Shown here in pieces: positions 8,117-16,864 of a stretch of DNA of 44,903 nucleotides. The notes below the pieces were generated by a model. It searched no databases, was not told the DNA's origin, and saw nothing but the letters and a program-made list of their open reading frames with translations. The DNA is from Chromohalobacter sp. 296-RDG. Lineage in GTDB: Bacteria > Pseudomonadota > Gammaproteobacteria > Pseudomonadales > Halomonadaceae. The stretch spans positions 1-44,903 of the forward strand of contig NZ_JARANY010000022.1 of NCBI RefSeq assembly GCF_029889885.1. The letters are read 5' to 3'. Every line of letters starts with the position of its first letter. Position 1 is the stretch's first letter. The translations under genes and the position numbers were made by a program.

Positions 8117-8500
8117 ATGCCTCTTATCGCAGGAATGAGCGTGCTTCTAGGGTGTCAGTTTCTCGGCGAAATCCTGGTGCATGGGCTCCAGCTTCCCGTA
8201 CCGGGACCAGTCGTGGGTATGGTGGTGTTGTTGGTCGGGCTGATGATCAATGGACGTGTGCCTGCGGGGCTGCGCACGAGTGGTGAAGGGCTGTTGCGTT
8301 ACTTGACGCTTCTCTTCGTGCCTGCGGGGGTTGGCATCATGGTGCATTTCGATCTTATCAAGGCGGAATTCTGGCCCATCATCGTAACGCTCGTGGTGTC
8401 GACCGCCTTGACCTTGGCTGTCACGGCAAAAGTGATGTCGTGGTTGATGCGCTCGGTACCCAAAGACCCGCGTGACGAATGGCGGGAGAAGCGTCCATGA
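8117..8500 (+). CDS. lrgA: CidA/LrgA family membrane protein
   Basis: Small inner-membrane protein of the CidA/LrgA family (127 residues, about four membrane spans). Members were first described as holin-like controllers of murein hydrolase activity and have since been tied to pyruvate or other small-acid transport together with LrgB. The family signature LPVPGPVVGMVVLL and the PAGVGIMVHFDLI segment are clear. ATG 8117 is preferred over an upstream GTG at 8090 because GGAG stands eight bases before it. The stop overlaps the start of lrgB (ATGA), so the pair is translated together. Confidence 0.9.
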   Translation: MPLIAGMSVLLGCQFLGEILVHGLQLPVPGPVVGMVVLLVGLMINGRVPAGLRTSGEGLLRYLTLLFVPAGVGIMVHFDLIKAEFWPIIVTLVVSTALTLAVTAKVMSWLMRSVPKDPRDEWREKRP

Positions 8501-9231
8501 GCATGCCCGTTCCCGTACTCGATCAGCTTTGGGTGTACCTCTCTGCCAGTCCATTATTGCATCTTCTGGTGACGTTTCTGGCCTTCATGGGGGCGAGTTA
8601 CCTCAATCGTCTTTTAGGGGGGACGCCTTTTCTGCACCCGGTCGTGCTCACCATCGTTCTGATCATTGCCTTTCTGACACTGACGGATACCGATTATGCG
8701 ACGTACTTCGAGGGTGCTCAGTTCATCCATTTCCTCCTGGGGCCCGCGACCGTTGCCTTGGCGATTCCCTTGTATGACTATCGAGAACGTGTCAGGCGTA
8801 TGTTGGTGCCGATATTACTTAGCTGCGTCGCGGGAATCGTGACGGCGGTGACGTCAGCGGTGGGGGTCGCGATGCTCATGGGGGCTAGTCGCGAAACCGT
8901 GCTGACACTGTCACCCAAGTCGGTGACATCACCCATCGCGATGGGGATCGTCGAGAAACTGGGCGGCATTCCGTCGCTGGCGGCGGGGGTGGTGTTGATA
9001 ACGGGGTCCCTTGGATGTGCCTTGGGACCTGTCATCTTCCGCCTGGTCAGGGTGCGCGATCCCAGTGTTCAAGGCTTTACCATGGGCTTGGCAGCGCATG
9101 GGTTCGGAACGGCCTATTCCTTTTCTTCGATCGGTGCTGCGGCAGGAGCCTTTGCGGGACTAGCGATGGGGCTGACGGGGCTTCTGACGGCCTTCATCCT
9201 GCCGCCTTTGGTGCATCTGTTCGGTATTTGA
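8497..9231 (+). CDS. lrgB: LrgB family membrane protein
   Basis: Partner of the LrgA-like protein; the two are thought to form one membrane complex exporting or importing small metabolites such as pyruvate. The 244-residue sequence is mostly hydrophobic and carries the LrgB core LSPKSVTSPIAMGI, followed by GLAAHGFGTAYSF, both highly typical. The ATG at 8497 overlaps the lrgA stop by four bases and is preceded by GGGAG; an in-frame ATG further upstream at 8479 would begin inside lrgA. Length is normal for the family. Confidence 0.93.
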   Translation: MSMPVPVLDQLWVYLSASPLLHLLVTFLAFMGASYLNRLLGGTPFLHPVVLTIVLIIAFLTLTDTDYATYFEGAQFIHFLLGPATVALAIPLYDYRERVRRMLVPILLSCVAGIVTAVTSAVGVAMLMGASRETVLTLSPKSVTSPIAMGIVEKLGGIPSLAAGVVLITGSLGCALGPVIFRLVRVRDPSVQGFTMGLAAHGFGTAYSFSSIGAAAGAFAGLAMGLTGLLTAFILPPLVHLFGI

Positions 9232-9234
9232 TTA

Positions 9235-9251
9235 TTTATACCGTTATCTTG
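9235..9251. repeat. 17-base repeat, copy 1
   Basis: TTTATACCGTTATCTTG begins four bases after the lrgB stop. An identical 17-mer occurs at 32969-32985, eleven bases after the gcvT stop. Identity stops sharply at both ends of the shared word. Function unknown. Confidence 0.5.
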
Positions 9252-9284
9252 TGAGTTTCATTCAAAGCTAGAAAGCTGAAACCG

Positions 9285-9316
9285 GTATGGCAACGCTTCA
9301 TGGAGCGTTGCCATAC
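9285..9316 (+). terminator. Hairpin after lrgB, possible terminator
   Basis: A perfect 13-bp stem (9285-9297 with 9304-9316) and a six-base loop lie between the convergent lrgB and symporter genes. No real T-run follows on either strand, so it may stop transcription poorly or protect an mRNA 3' end. Confidence 0.5.
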
Positions 9317-9359
9317 GTTGATATTACAAAACGTCTTGATCGTTTATGTCATGCGCTGT

Positions 9360-10805
9360 TCACGCCCATAGAACGCGTAGCAGGGACACGGTGATCAGCG
9401 TGATCAGGAGGGTGCCGACAATGTTAAGCAGTAGTCCGGCGCGGATCATCGATTGAATCTTCATATGCCCCGTCGCGAACACGATAGCATTGGGTGGGGT
9501 CGCAACCGGCATCATGAAAGCACAGCTTGCGGCAATGGCGGCGGGGACCGTGATCACCAGCGGGTCCATGTCCAACGAGATGGCGAGTGCACCGAGAAGT
9601 GGCAGGAAGGCGGCTGCCGTGGCCGTGTTGGAGGTCACTTCGGTGAGGAAGATGATAACCAATACGATGATGCCCACCAGCATCAACAACGGGAACACGC
9701 TGAAGATCGAAAGTTGTTGAGCGATCCACTCGGCCAGGCCGGAGCTCTTGATCATCCCTGCTAATGCTAATCCGCCGCCGAAGAGAAGCAGGACACCCCA
9801 AGGAAGCTCCTTGGCGCTGTCCCAGTCGAGCAGCGCGCCGCGTGCCTTGTCTCCACTAGGGACGAGAAACAGCCCGATACCGGCGGCCAGAGCAATGGTG
9901 GTGTCCGATAGCCAGTCGAGCCCGACCTGATTCAAGAGAGGCCGAAACATCCAGGCGGCAGCCGCCATGAGAAAGATCAGGCCGACGCGGCGCTCAGCGC
10001 TGGTCATGGTGCCGAGCGACTCGAGTTCGCGGCGAATCATCTCTCCGCCATCGTCGCTTTGTTGCAAATCGAACCCTTTGTAAGTCAACCACCACCATGT
10101 CACGACCATCATCACGATGCTGACCGGCAAACCGATGGTCATCCATTGGGCGAAGCCGATATCGATTCCTTCGCCGGTGAGATATCCCGCGAGCAAGGCG
10201 TTGGGTGGGGTGCCGATGAGCGTGGCGACGCCGCCTATGCTGGCGGAATAAGCAATGGCAAGCAGCAGAGCGGTAGCGTAGCGCGAGACTTCACGTGAGT
10301 CGCCATCGCCCAGCAAGCTGACGACGGACATGCCAATGGGCAGCATCATGATGCTGGTAGCCGTATTGGAGACCCACATGCTGATGAAGCCGGTGGCAAT
10401 CATGAACCCCGCGATTTGCTGGCGTGGTTTCTGGCCGACGATGCTTAGGACTTTCAAGGCGATGCGTCGATGCAGGTTCCAGCGCTGCATCGCGATGCCC
10501 AGCAAGAAGCCCCCCAGGAAGAGATAGATGATAGGGTCGGCGTAACTGGCTGCCACGGCCTCGAGTTCGTCGATGCCCAGCACCGGCGCGAGCACCATGG
10601 GAAGCAACGAGGTCGCGGGGATGGGGATGGCCTCGGTGGACCACCATGTGGCCATCAAAAGTGCAAAGCCGACACATGCCCATGCCGGTGATGACATGCC
10701 GGCTGGCGCAGGGATGACCAAGCATAGGATGACCCATAGCGGCCCCAACCAGAGTCCGATTTGCGCGGCGCTGAAGCCGCGGGAGTCCCCAGTAGTCTCG
10801 TTCAT
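9360..10805 (-). CDS. DASS (SLC13) family sodium/anion symporter
   Basis: A 481-residue inner-membrane transporter of the divalent anion:sodium symporter family, which takes up dicarboxylates, citrate or sulfate with sodium. The family signature WWSTEAIPIPATSLLPMVLAP is near the N-terminus, and the two Ser-Asn-Thr substrate/sodium motifs are visible as VSNTATSIMMLPI in the first half and TSNTATAAAFLPLL in the second, the normal inverted-repeat design. The start at 10805 is preceded by AGGGA. Substrate cannot be read from sequence; a C4-dicarboxylate is most likely. It stands alone, convergent with lrgB. Confidence 0.9.
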   Translation of the reverse strand: MNETTGDSRGFSAAQIGLWLGPLWVILCLVIPAPAGMSSPAWACVGFALLMATWWSTEAIPIPATSLLPMVLAPVLGIDELEAVAASYADPIIYLFLGGFLLGIAMQRWNLHRRIALKVLSIVGQKPRQQIAGFMIATGFISMWVSNTATSIMMLPIGMSVVSLLGDGDSREVSRYATALLLAIAYSASIGGVATLIGTPPNALLAGYLTGEGIDIGFAQWMTIGLPVSIVMMVVTWWWLTYKGFDLQQSDDGGEMIRRELESLGTMTSAERRVGLIFLMAAAAWMFRPLLNQVGLDWLSDTTIALAAGIGLFLVPSGDKARGALLDWDSAKELPWGVLLLFGGGLALAGMIKSSGLAEWIAQQLSIFSVFPLLMLVGIIVLVIIFLTEVTSNTATAAAFLPLLGALAISLDMDPLVITVPAAIAASCAFMMPVATPPNAIVFATGHMKIQSMIRAGLLLNIVGTLLITLITVSLLRVLWA

Positions 10806-10882
10806 GAATTGCTTCCCTGAAGGCGGCGAATGATTAATTGGCTCACGATACTCGTTATGCTACTAAGGTATTAAGATTCAGT

Positions 10883-10924
10883 GGCTTAGCCATTAGTCTA
10901 AGCCGTATGCCCGGTCTTGCCGGG
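10883..10924. other. Two inverted repeats between divergent genes
   Basis: GGCTTAG/CTAAGCC (10883-10889, 10898-10904) and CCCGG/CCGGG (10910-10914, 10920-10924) follow each other in the 200-base region between the symporter and the DUF2489 gene. They may be operator sites or a small hairpin pair; nothing more can be said. Confidence 0.3.
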
Positions 10925-11005
10925 ATGGCTTGTTGCAACGCGGCAAGCTCGGTAATGTCCGCGCTCGTTGCCGATTAACTAAACGTATTCGATTGAGGTG
11001 CGACC

Positions 11006-11473
11006 ATGTCCGTAGTGGTGGGCTGGAGCTTGGTGGTATTGGCGGTGCTGGTCGTCGCTGGTTTGGTGGGCTATGCATGGCGGTTATGGCGAGAAGTGCA
11101 GCGCCGTGACACAGCTCGGCGTGAGGAGCTCGATCGGGCTCATCGTAATTGTCTCGAGAGTCTCGAGGCGATCGCGACGGCTATGCTGGGGGATCAGGTC
11201 GACTTGGTAGAGGGAGCGCTTCGCTGCAAGGTGCTGCTCGATATCATCGATCCCGCGTTGCTTGAACGCGAGAGCTTCCAGGTTTTTGCCGAGATTTATC
11301 GGCGCACAGAGCATTTGCATACGCATTCTTCGCGCCAAGACTTGTCGGCAAAACAGCGCTTTGCGGAGGATCGCGAGCGCATCGCGCTGCAGGAAGAACG
11401 CTATACGGCGCTCCATGAGGCGGCGCAGCAAGTTCTGGCATTCAAGCGCGAGTGGCCGACAGGCTTGCAGTGA
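11006..11473 (+). CDS. DUF2489 family membrane-anchored protein
   Basis: A 155-residue protein resembling the DUF2489 family of gammaproteobacteria, whose function is unknown. Residues 4-28 form one hydrophobic span (VVGWSLVVLAVLVVAGLVGY), followed by a highly charged, largely helical domain containing RNCLESLEAIATAML and FAEIYRRTEHLHTH, so it is probably anchored in the inner membrane with a cytoplasmic domain. It is 21 bases upstream of the M20 gene, with the same direction, and the two may share a transcript. Confidence 0.75.
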   Translation: MSVVVGWSLVVLAVLVVAGLVGYAWRLWREVQRRDTARREELDRAHRNCLESLEAIATAMLGDQVDLVEGALRCKVLLDIIDPALLERESFQVFAEIYRRTEHLHTHSSRQDLSAKQRFAEDRERIALQEERYTALHEAAQQVLAFKREWPTGLQ

Positions 11474-11494
11474 GCCATGACGTAGGAGAAGAGC

Positions 11495-12649
11495 ATGGGA
11501 GATCGGTTTATGTCGCTTGACCCCACGGAAATTCGCCGCAGTTTGCATGCTGAGCCGGAGTTGTCGGGACAAGAAGTCGATACGGCGCGGCGTATCGTCG
11601 AATGGCTTGAAGAGGCAGGGGCAACACGTATCGTGACAGGTTTGGGAGGGCATGGCGTAGCGGGTGTTTTCGCCGCTGAATCTCCAGGGCCGCGGGTGAT
11701 GTTTCGTGCCGAGCTCGACGCGCTTCCTATAGGTGAGACCGCAGAGGTGGCATGGCGATCGAAATGCGAGCACGTGGCGCATAGCTGCGGCCACGATGGT
11801 CATATGGCGACATTGCTCGGGCTCGCGCAGCGTTTGTCGAAAAATCCGCCTGAACGTGGCGAAACGGTACTGCTTTTCCAGCCTTCCGAAGAGACGGGGC
11901 GAGGCGCGCGGGGCGTCGTCGAGTCGTCACATTTCGAGGAGCTCGCCCCCGATCATGTCTTTGCGCTGCATAACTTGCCAGGTGAGCCGTTAGGTGAAGT
12001 GTCAGTACGAGCGGGGGCGTTCACGTGCGCCTCGCGAGGCTTGATCGTGCGTCTCAATGGATTATGCACACATGCGGCACATCCCGAGCAGGGACGTAAT
12101 CCGGCCTTGGCAATGTGCCGGATCCTGCAGGGATTGAAGCGTCTGCCTCAGCAGTTACCGGACGATCAGGGGCTGGTCATGGTGACGCTGATTCATGCGC
12201 GTCTGGGTGAAGTTGCCTTCGGTACGTCGCCGGGGCAGGCCGAGGTGATGGCCACCTTGCGCACCGAAAACGATGCGATGATGCGTGCCCTGGCGGAAGC
12301 GGCCGTATCGCTGGCCCGGGTCGAGGCCGAAGAGGACGACCTGGGAATCGAAGTCGATTGGTGCGATGTCTTTCAGGCGACCCACAACCATCCGCGTGCC
12401 GTCGAGGCGATACGTGATGAAGCGAATGCCCTGGCGTTACCGCTGCGTGAGTTGTCCGTAGCGCATCGCTGGTCGGAGGACTTTGGATGGCTGGCCGCCC
12501 AGGGCGAAGGAGCGTTGTTGACCCTGGGCGGTGGCGAAAAATGCCGTCCTTTGCATCACCCCAGCTATGATTTTCCGGATGCCATGCTGACTCCTGGCAT
12601 CGATTTGTTCGAACGCTTGGTCAGACGCTACCAGGGGTGTGCCGGATAG
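11495..12649 (+). CDS. M20-family amidohydrolase
   Basis: Metal-dependent hydrolase of the M20D branch (N-acyl-amino-acid, hippurate or IAA-conjugate amidohydrolases), 384 residues, presumably cytoplasmic. Metal-site residues are all visible: Cys98, His100 and Asp101 in HSCGHDGHM, Glu132-Glu133 in PSEETGRGA, His159 in FALHNLPG, and the late LHHPSYDFPD. The early RAELDALPIGE motif is typical of the branch. TAGGAG lies six bases before ATG 11495; another ATG at 11510 is possible. The exact substrate cannot be assigned. A hairpin terminator follows, so this ends the DUF2489-M20 unit. Confidence 0.88.
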   Translation: MGDRFMSLDPTEIRRSLHAEPELSGQEVDTARRIVEWLEEAGATRIVTGLGGHGVAGVFAAESPGPRVMFRAELDALPIGETAEVAWRSKCEHVAHSCGHDGHMATLLGLAQRLSKNPPERGETVLLFQPSEETGRGARGVVESSHFEELAPDHVFALHNLPGEPLGEVSVRAGAFTCASRGLIVRLNGLCTHAAHPEQGRNPALAMCRILQGLKRLPQQLPDDQGLVMVTLIHARLGEVAFGTSPGQAEVMATLRTENDAMMRALAEAAVSLARVEAEEDDLGIEVDWCDVFQATHNHPRAVEAIRDEANALALPLRELSVAHRWSEDFGWLAAQGEGALLTLGGGEKCRPLHHPSYDFPDAMLTPGIDLFERLVRRYQGCAG

Positions 12650-12655
12650 TTATAC

Positions 12656-12683
12656 AAGAATGAGACATTATGATCTCATTCTT
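12656..12683 (+). terminator. Hairpin terminator after the M20 gene
   Basis: A perfect 10-bp stem (AAGAATGAGA at 12656-12665 with TCTCATTCTT at 12674-12683), eight-base loop, starting seven bases after the stop codon, with a short T-rich tail. AT-rich, so of medium strength. Confidence 0.6.
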
Positions 12684-12910
12684 TCATTCGAGTTTGCATC
12701 AATTCCGATAATGCATAATGATGAGGGGGAATTCATCGGGAGAAGCGCTGGTGAAGGGTGGAGCACTGGATAAACGAAAGGCTTTGTGCTTTATTTTTTG
12801 ATGAGAGAAGGACGAAAAGTCTTTCTCCCACCGGGAACCGCTTCTATACTCGGACCCCGCTGGGTAACGTCCCGCTACGACTAGCGCTGTGTTAAGAAGG
12901 AGTCTTACAT

Positions 12911-13792
12911 ATGAAAAAATCTACGACTGGCTTGCTGCTCGGTTCCGCGATGATGGTCGGCCTTTCAGGCTGTGCCACTTCGGGTTCTCAGTCCATGTCC
13001 CAATCCGATGATCAAGCATGGTACAAGTCACCTTTCGTCTGTGGCCTGGCCGGCGGCTTGATCGGCGGTGGCATTGGCTATGCATCGAGCAGTGATTCGG
13101 ACGAAGATACCGGTGCTGCACTCGGTGGCGTCGGCGGTGCAACGGCAGGTGCTTTGCTGTGCGCTGATTATTCCGACAAGGTGGTGGACAGCGATGGCGA
13201 TGGCGTTCCCGATGACCGCGATCAATGCCCCAACACACCGGCTGGCGTTGCGGTAGACGCTCAGGGTTGCCCGCTTGATAGCGATGGCGATGGCGTTCCG
13301 GACTACAAGGACGAATGCCCGGGGACACCGTCTGGTGTCGACGTCAACGCTCAGGGCTGCCCGCTGGATAGCGATGGCGATGGCGTTCCGGACTACCAGG
13401 ACCAGTGCCCCGATACACCGGCAGGTGAAGAAGTCAATGCGCTAGGCTGCCCGGCGGACTTGGTGCTGCATGATGTGAACTTCGAGTTCGACTCCGCCAC
13501 GCTCACCAGCGATGCGGAAGGCATTCTCGATGGTATTGCCGAGAAGCTGGCTGCCAACGAGAGTGTCAATGTTCGACTGGAAGGCTATACCGATTCCGTC
13601 GGTAGCGCTTCCTATAACAAGGATCTCTCTCAGCGTCGTGCCGACTCTGTGAAAGACTACCTGGTCTCGAAGGGCGTCGACGGCGATAACGTCACGACCA
13701 TGGGTTACGGCGAAGAAGATCCCGTCGCGACCAATGAGACGAAAGAAGGACGTGCTGAAAACCGTCGTGTTGAAATGGGCGAGCAAGAGTAA
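12911..13792 (+). CDS. OmpA-family lipoprotein with type-3 calcium repeats
   Basis: A 293-residue envelope protein. The signal peptide ends in the lipobox LSGC with Cys21 the predicted lipidated residue. A glycine-rich segment (about 43-85, AGGLIGGGIGYAS and LGGVGGATAG) resembles the glycine-zipper part of related lipoproteins. Three 30-residue thrombospondin type-3-like repeats, each starting DSDGDGVPD, fill 93-182 and should bind calcium. The C-terminal OmpA domain (about 183-290; FEFDSATL, LEGYTDSVGS, LSQRRADSVKDYL, ENRRVE) binds peptidoglycan, tying the outer membrane to the cell wall. AAGGAG stands before the ATG, and TATACT at 12845-12850 may be a -10 box. It is a single-gene unit with a strong terminator, which suggests high expression. 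Confidence 0.9.
   Translation: MKKSTTGLLLGSAMMVGLSGCATSGSQSMSQSDDQAWYKSPFVCGLAGGLIGGGIGYASSSDSDEDTGAALGGVGGATAGALLCADYSDKVVDSDGDGVPDDRDQCPNTPAGVAVDAQGCPLDSDGDGVPDYKDECPGTPSGVDVNAQGCPLDSDGDGVPDYQDQCPDTPAGEEVNALGCPADLVLHDVNFEFDSATLTSDAEGILDGIAEKLAANESVNVRLEGYTDSVGSASYNKDLSQRRADSVKDYLVSKGVDGDNVTTMGYGEEDPVATNETKEGRAENRRVEMGEQE
13187..13456 (+). repeat. Three 90-base tandem repeats within the OmpA lipoprotein gene
   Basis: Each unit encodes 30 residues of pattern DSDGDGVPDxxDxCPxTPxG followed by xxVxAxGCPL. DNA identity is high, especially at the start of each unit, as expected from in-place duplication; copy number may vary between strains. Confidence 0.9.
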
Positions 13793-13818
13793 CGATCGCT
13801 CGGTTCATGATCGAAGAA

Positions 13819-13848
13819 AGGGGCGCCTCCGGGCGCCCCTTTTTATTT
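13819..13848 (+). terminator. Strong rho-independent terminator after the OmpA lipoprotein
   Basis: A GC-rich 9-bp stem (AGGGGCGCC with GGCGCCCCT, loop TCCG) is followed by TTTTTATTT. It starts 26 bases after the stop codon. Confidence 0.93.
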
Positions 13849-14062
13849 GTGCTACAGGTGCGACTGGACGATATTTCGCGCGCTTGCTAGTGTGCGCAAT
13901 TCGCCGTTTCATGCGTTTGTGTTGCCTTTCATCTAAGTCGCAGGCCCGCAGGCGTATGACGCACAAGGGTAAGTAGGCCGATAGCCTCCCCCCATTGCTT
14001 TTCATCTTCATCGTTTCATGTGGTCCCTGGTATGGGCCACCACTGAATATAAGGGACCTTGT

Positions 14063-15958
14063 ATGCCCATCGTGACCTTGCCTGATGGCAGTCAGAAAAC
14101 TTTCGACTCACCCTTGACCGTTATGCAGCTCGCCGAGTCCATCGGCACGGGTCTTGCCAAAGCTTGTGTAGCAGGAAAGATAGATGGCGTTGCTGTCGAT
14201 ACGGCCGACCTGATCGAACGTGATGCCGAGGTCAGTATCCTGACCGCGCGCGATCATGAAGGGGTGGAAATTATCCGCCATTCCTGTGCCCATCTCCTGG
14301 GACATGCCGTCAAGCAGCTTTATCCCGACGCTAAAATGGCGATCGGACCGGTCGTGGACGATGGGTTTTATTACGATATCGATTTCGGCCAGTCAATCTC
14401 GCCGGACGACCTCGACACGATGGAAAAGCGTATGAAGGCGCTTATCGAGCGTGAATACAATGTCGTTCGTGAGTACGTGACGAAAGAGCAGGCCCTGGCG
14501 ACCTTCGTTGAACGTGACGAGCCCTACAAGCAGGAAATCGTCGAGGGTATTGCCGATGGTGAGCTCGTTCGCCTCTATCATCATGAAGAATACATCGATA
14601 TGTGCCGTGGGCCGCATGTTCCGAATACGCGGCACCTGAAAGCTTTCAAGCTTACCAAGCTGGCGGGCGCCTATTGGCGTGGTGATGCTACCAAGCCAAT
14701 GCTTACGCGCATTTATGGTACGGCTTGGCCGGATAATAAGGCCCTGAAGACCTATCTCCAGCGCTTGGAAGAGGCGGAAAAGCGCGATCACCGTAAGTTG
14801 GCACGCAAGCTCGACTTCTTTCACATGCAGGAAGAAGCGCCGGGCATGGTATTCTGGCATCCACGGGGCTGGACGCTCTGGCAGACCGTCGAGCAATACA
14901 TGCGGCAGGTCTACAAAGACAGCGGGTATCAAGAGATTCGCTGTCCGCAGATCATGGATGTTTCGTTGTGGCAGAAGTCCGGCCACTGGGACAATTACGC
15001 CGATAACATGTTCTTCACCGAATCGGAAAAGCGCGAGTATGCGCTCAAGCCGATGAACTGCCCAGGGCATGTGCAAGTCTTCAATTCCGGCCTGCGCAGC
15101 TATCGTGAACTGCCGGTGCGTTATGGCGAGTTCGGTGGTTGCCATCGCAACGAGCCCTCGGGTGCCTTGCATGGCATCATGCGTGTCCGTGCCTTTACCC
15201 AGGACGACGGCCATGTGTTCTGCACCGAAGCGCAGGTCGAGTCTGAAGTGACAGCCTTCCATCGCCAGGCTTTGGAAGTCTATCGTGATTTCGGCTTCGA
15301 AGAGATTGCCGTCAAGATTGCCTTACGTCCCGAGAAACGTCTGGGGAGCGACGAGAACTGGGACCGAGCCGAAGAGGCGTTGCGTAACGCTTTGGGGCGC
15401 TGTGACGTGCAATGGGAAGAACTTCCTGGTGAAGGAGCTTTCTACGGACCCAAGATCGAATATCATATGCGTGACTGCCTGGGGCGCGAGTGGCAGGTCG
15501 GCACGATGCAGGTCGATTTCATGATGCCTAACCGCTTGGGCGCACAATACGTGGCCGAGGACGGCTCCCGTCAGGTGCCGGTCATGCTGCACCGTGCCAT
15601 CGTGGGGTCCATGGAGCGTTTCATCGGCATCCTCATCGAGCACTATGCCGGGGCCATGCCATTGTGGCTGTCGCCTCTGCAGGCGGTGGTGCTGAATATA
15701 ACCGATGCCCAGCGCGATCATGCCGAATCGGTGTCGCTGCGTTTGCAGAAACTCGGTCTGCGTGTCAAGACAGACTTGAGGAATGAGAAGATCGGCTTTA
15801 AAATTCGCGAACATACGTTGCAGAAGGTCCCCTATCTCCTTGTGGTTGGGGATAAGGAAGTCGAGGCCGACTCGGTAGCTGTGCGTACGCGCGGCGGCGA
15901 AGACCTGGGCAGTATGACGGTGGACGCTTTCATCGACAAGGTGCAGGCCGAGCGGTAA
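14063..15958 (+). CDS. thrS: Threonyl-tRNA synthetase
   Basis: Charges tRNA-Thr with threonine in the cytoplasm. The 631-residue protein has the usual order: TGS domain (about 1-61), editing domain with [14 protein letters not shown] (His-x3-His zinc-like site), and a class II catalytic core with [35 protein letters not shown] and [13 protein letters not shown]. The C-terminal anticodon-binding domain ends in KVQAER. ATG 14063 is the start because AAGGGA precedes it and the TGS domain begins there; 15 further in-frame codons upstream are not conserved. It heads the thrS-infC-rpmI-rplT group. Confidence 0.98.
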   Translation: MPIVTLPDGSQKTFDSPLTVMQLAESIGTGLAKACVAGKIDGVAVDTADLIERDAEVSILTARDHEGVEIIRHSCAHLLGHAVKQLYPDAKMAIGPVVDDGFYYDIDFGQSISPDDLDTMEKRMKALIEREYNVVREYVTKEQALATFVERDEPYKQEIVEGIADGELVRLYHHEEYIDMCRGPHVPNTRHLKAFKLTKLAGAYWRGDATKPMLTRIYGTAWPDNKALKTYLQRLEEAEKRDHRKLARKLDFFHMQEEAPGMVFWHPRGWTLWQTVEQYMRQVYKDSGYQEIRCPQIMDVSLWQKSGHWDNYADNMFFTESEKREYALKPMNCPGHVQVFNSGLRSYRELPVRYGEFGGCHRNEPSGALHGIMRVRAFTQDDGHVFCTEAQVESEVTAFHRQALEVYRDFGFEEIAVKIALRPEKRLGSDENWDRAEEALRNALGRCDVQWEELPGEGAFYGPKIEYHMRDCLGREWQVGTMQVDFMMPNRLGAQYVAEDGSRQVPVMLHRAIVGSMERFIGILIEHYAGAMPLWLSPLQAVVLNITDAQRDHAESVSLRLQKLGLRVKTDLRNEKIGFKIREHTLQKVPYLLVVGDKEVEADSVAVRTRGGEDLGSMTVDAFIDKVQAER

Positions 15959-15995
15959 TAGCGACATCTTCCAAGGCAAAAGTGGAGACGGAACC

Positions 15996-16535
15996 ATCAA
16001 GAGAAGCAACCCCAGAGGGCGCCCACAGGACAAGCGCCCACCAATGAACGAGCGGATTACCGAAGATCAAGTGCGCTTGATCGCCAGCGACGGTGACCAG
16101 CTTGGTATCGTGCCGACCAGCGATGCCTTGGAGCGTGCCGAAGCGGAGGGTATGGACCTCGTACAGATCTCCAATGCCGACCCGATCGTTTGCAAGATCA
16201 TGGATTACGGCAAATTCCTCTTCGAGCAGAAGAAGCAAAAGGCTGCTCAGAAGAAGAAAACCAAGCAGATCCAGGTCAAGGAAGTAAAATTCCGGCCCGG
16301 TACTGACGAGGGCGATTATAAGGTGAAGTTGAAAAACCTTATTCGTTTCCTCGAAGCGGGCGACAAAGGTAAGGTCACGCTACGTTTTCGAGGTCGTGAA
16401 ATGGCGCACCAGGACATCGGCCGCAAGCTGATGGAACGGATTGCGGCTGACCTCGAAGACATGGCGTCTGTCGAGTCCTTCCCCAAGATGGAAGGCCGTC
16501 AGATGATCATGATCCTGGCGCCCAAGAAGAAGTGA
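15996..16535 (+). CDS. infC: Translation initiation factor IF-3, AUC start codon
   Basis: IF-3 binds the 30S subunit, checks start codons and keeps subunits apart. I extend the gene upstream to an ATC at 15996, giving 179 residues, the usual IF-3 length. GGAG at 15984-15987 is eight bases before it, and the new N-terminus ([15 protein letters not shown]) matches the basic leader of IF-3 in relatives such as Pseudomonas. The first ATG in frame (16044) would remove that leader and has no proper Shine-Dalgarno. Rare AUU or AUC starts are a known feature of infC and let IF-3 repress its own translation. Core motifs include [25 protein letters not shown] and [11 protein letters not shown]. Starts 37 bases after thrS. 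Confidence 0.93.
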   Translation: MKRSNPRGRPQDKRPPMNERITEDQVRLIASDGDQLGIVPTSDALERAEAEGMDLVQISNADPIVCKIMDYGKFLFEQKKQKAAQKKKTKQIQVKEVKFRPGTDEGDYKVKLKNLIRFLEAGDKGKVTLRFRGREMAHQDIGRKLMERIAADLEDMASVESFPKMEGRQMIMILAPKKK

Positions 16536-16553
16536 TCCGTTGGCAGTTGAACG

Positions 16554-16600
16554 GGCAGTCGGTACTGCCGACTGCCGGCCCCGGGTTTTCTGAAGAAACC
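16554..16600 (+). promoter_or_regulatory. Double hairpin before rpmI, candidate L20 control site
   Basis: GGCAGTCGG (16554-16562) pairs perfectly with CCGACTGCC (16568-16576) around a five-base loop. A second hairpin, GGTTTTCT with AGAAACC, fills 16584-16600 and ends just before the rpmI Shine-Dalgarno. In E. coli ribosomal protein L20 represses rpmI-rplT by binding RNA in this interval, so the structure is a likely counterpart; the binding is inferred. Confidence 0.5.
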
Positions 16601-16617
16601 GAGAGGAGTTTTCCCTC

Positions 16618-16812
16618 ATGCCGAAAATCAAGAGTAACAGTGGCGCTGCGAAGCGCTTCAAGAAGACTGCCCATGGCTTCAAGCACAAGCAGTCCTTCCG
16701 CAGTCATATCCTGACCAAGAAGTCGACCAAGCGTAAGCGTCAGCTGCGCGGTATGAAGCAGGTTCATGATGCCGACAAGCAACTGGTTCAACGCATGCTG
16801 CCGAACCTCTAA
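16618..16812 (+). CDS. rpmI: 50S ribosomal protein L35
   Basis: A very basic 64-residue ribosomal protein of the large subunit. The N-terminus [20 protein letters not shown] and the lysine-rich middle ([15 protein letters not shown]) are diagnostic. AGGAG lies nine bases before the ATG. It sits between infC and rplT as in nearly all bacteria, 82 bases after infC, and is probably controlled by L20 through the hairpins just upstream. Confidence 0.98.
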   Translation: MPKIKSNSGAAKRFKKTAHGFKHKQSFRSHILTKKSTKRKRQLRGMKQVHDADKQLVQRMLPNL

Positions 16813-16864
16813 GTACTTGTATTCAAAAGTATAGGTTCTCGATTTTAAACGTCAGGAGTAAGCC

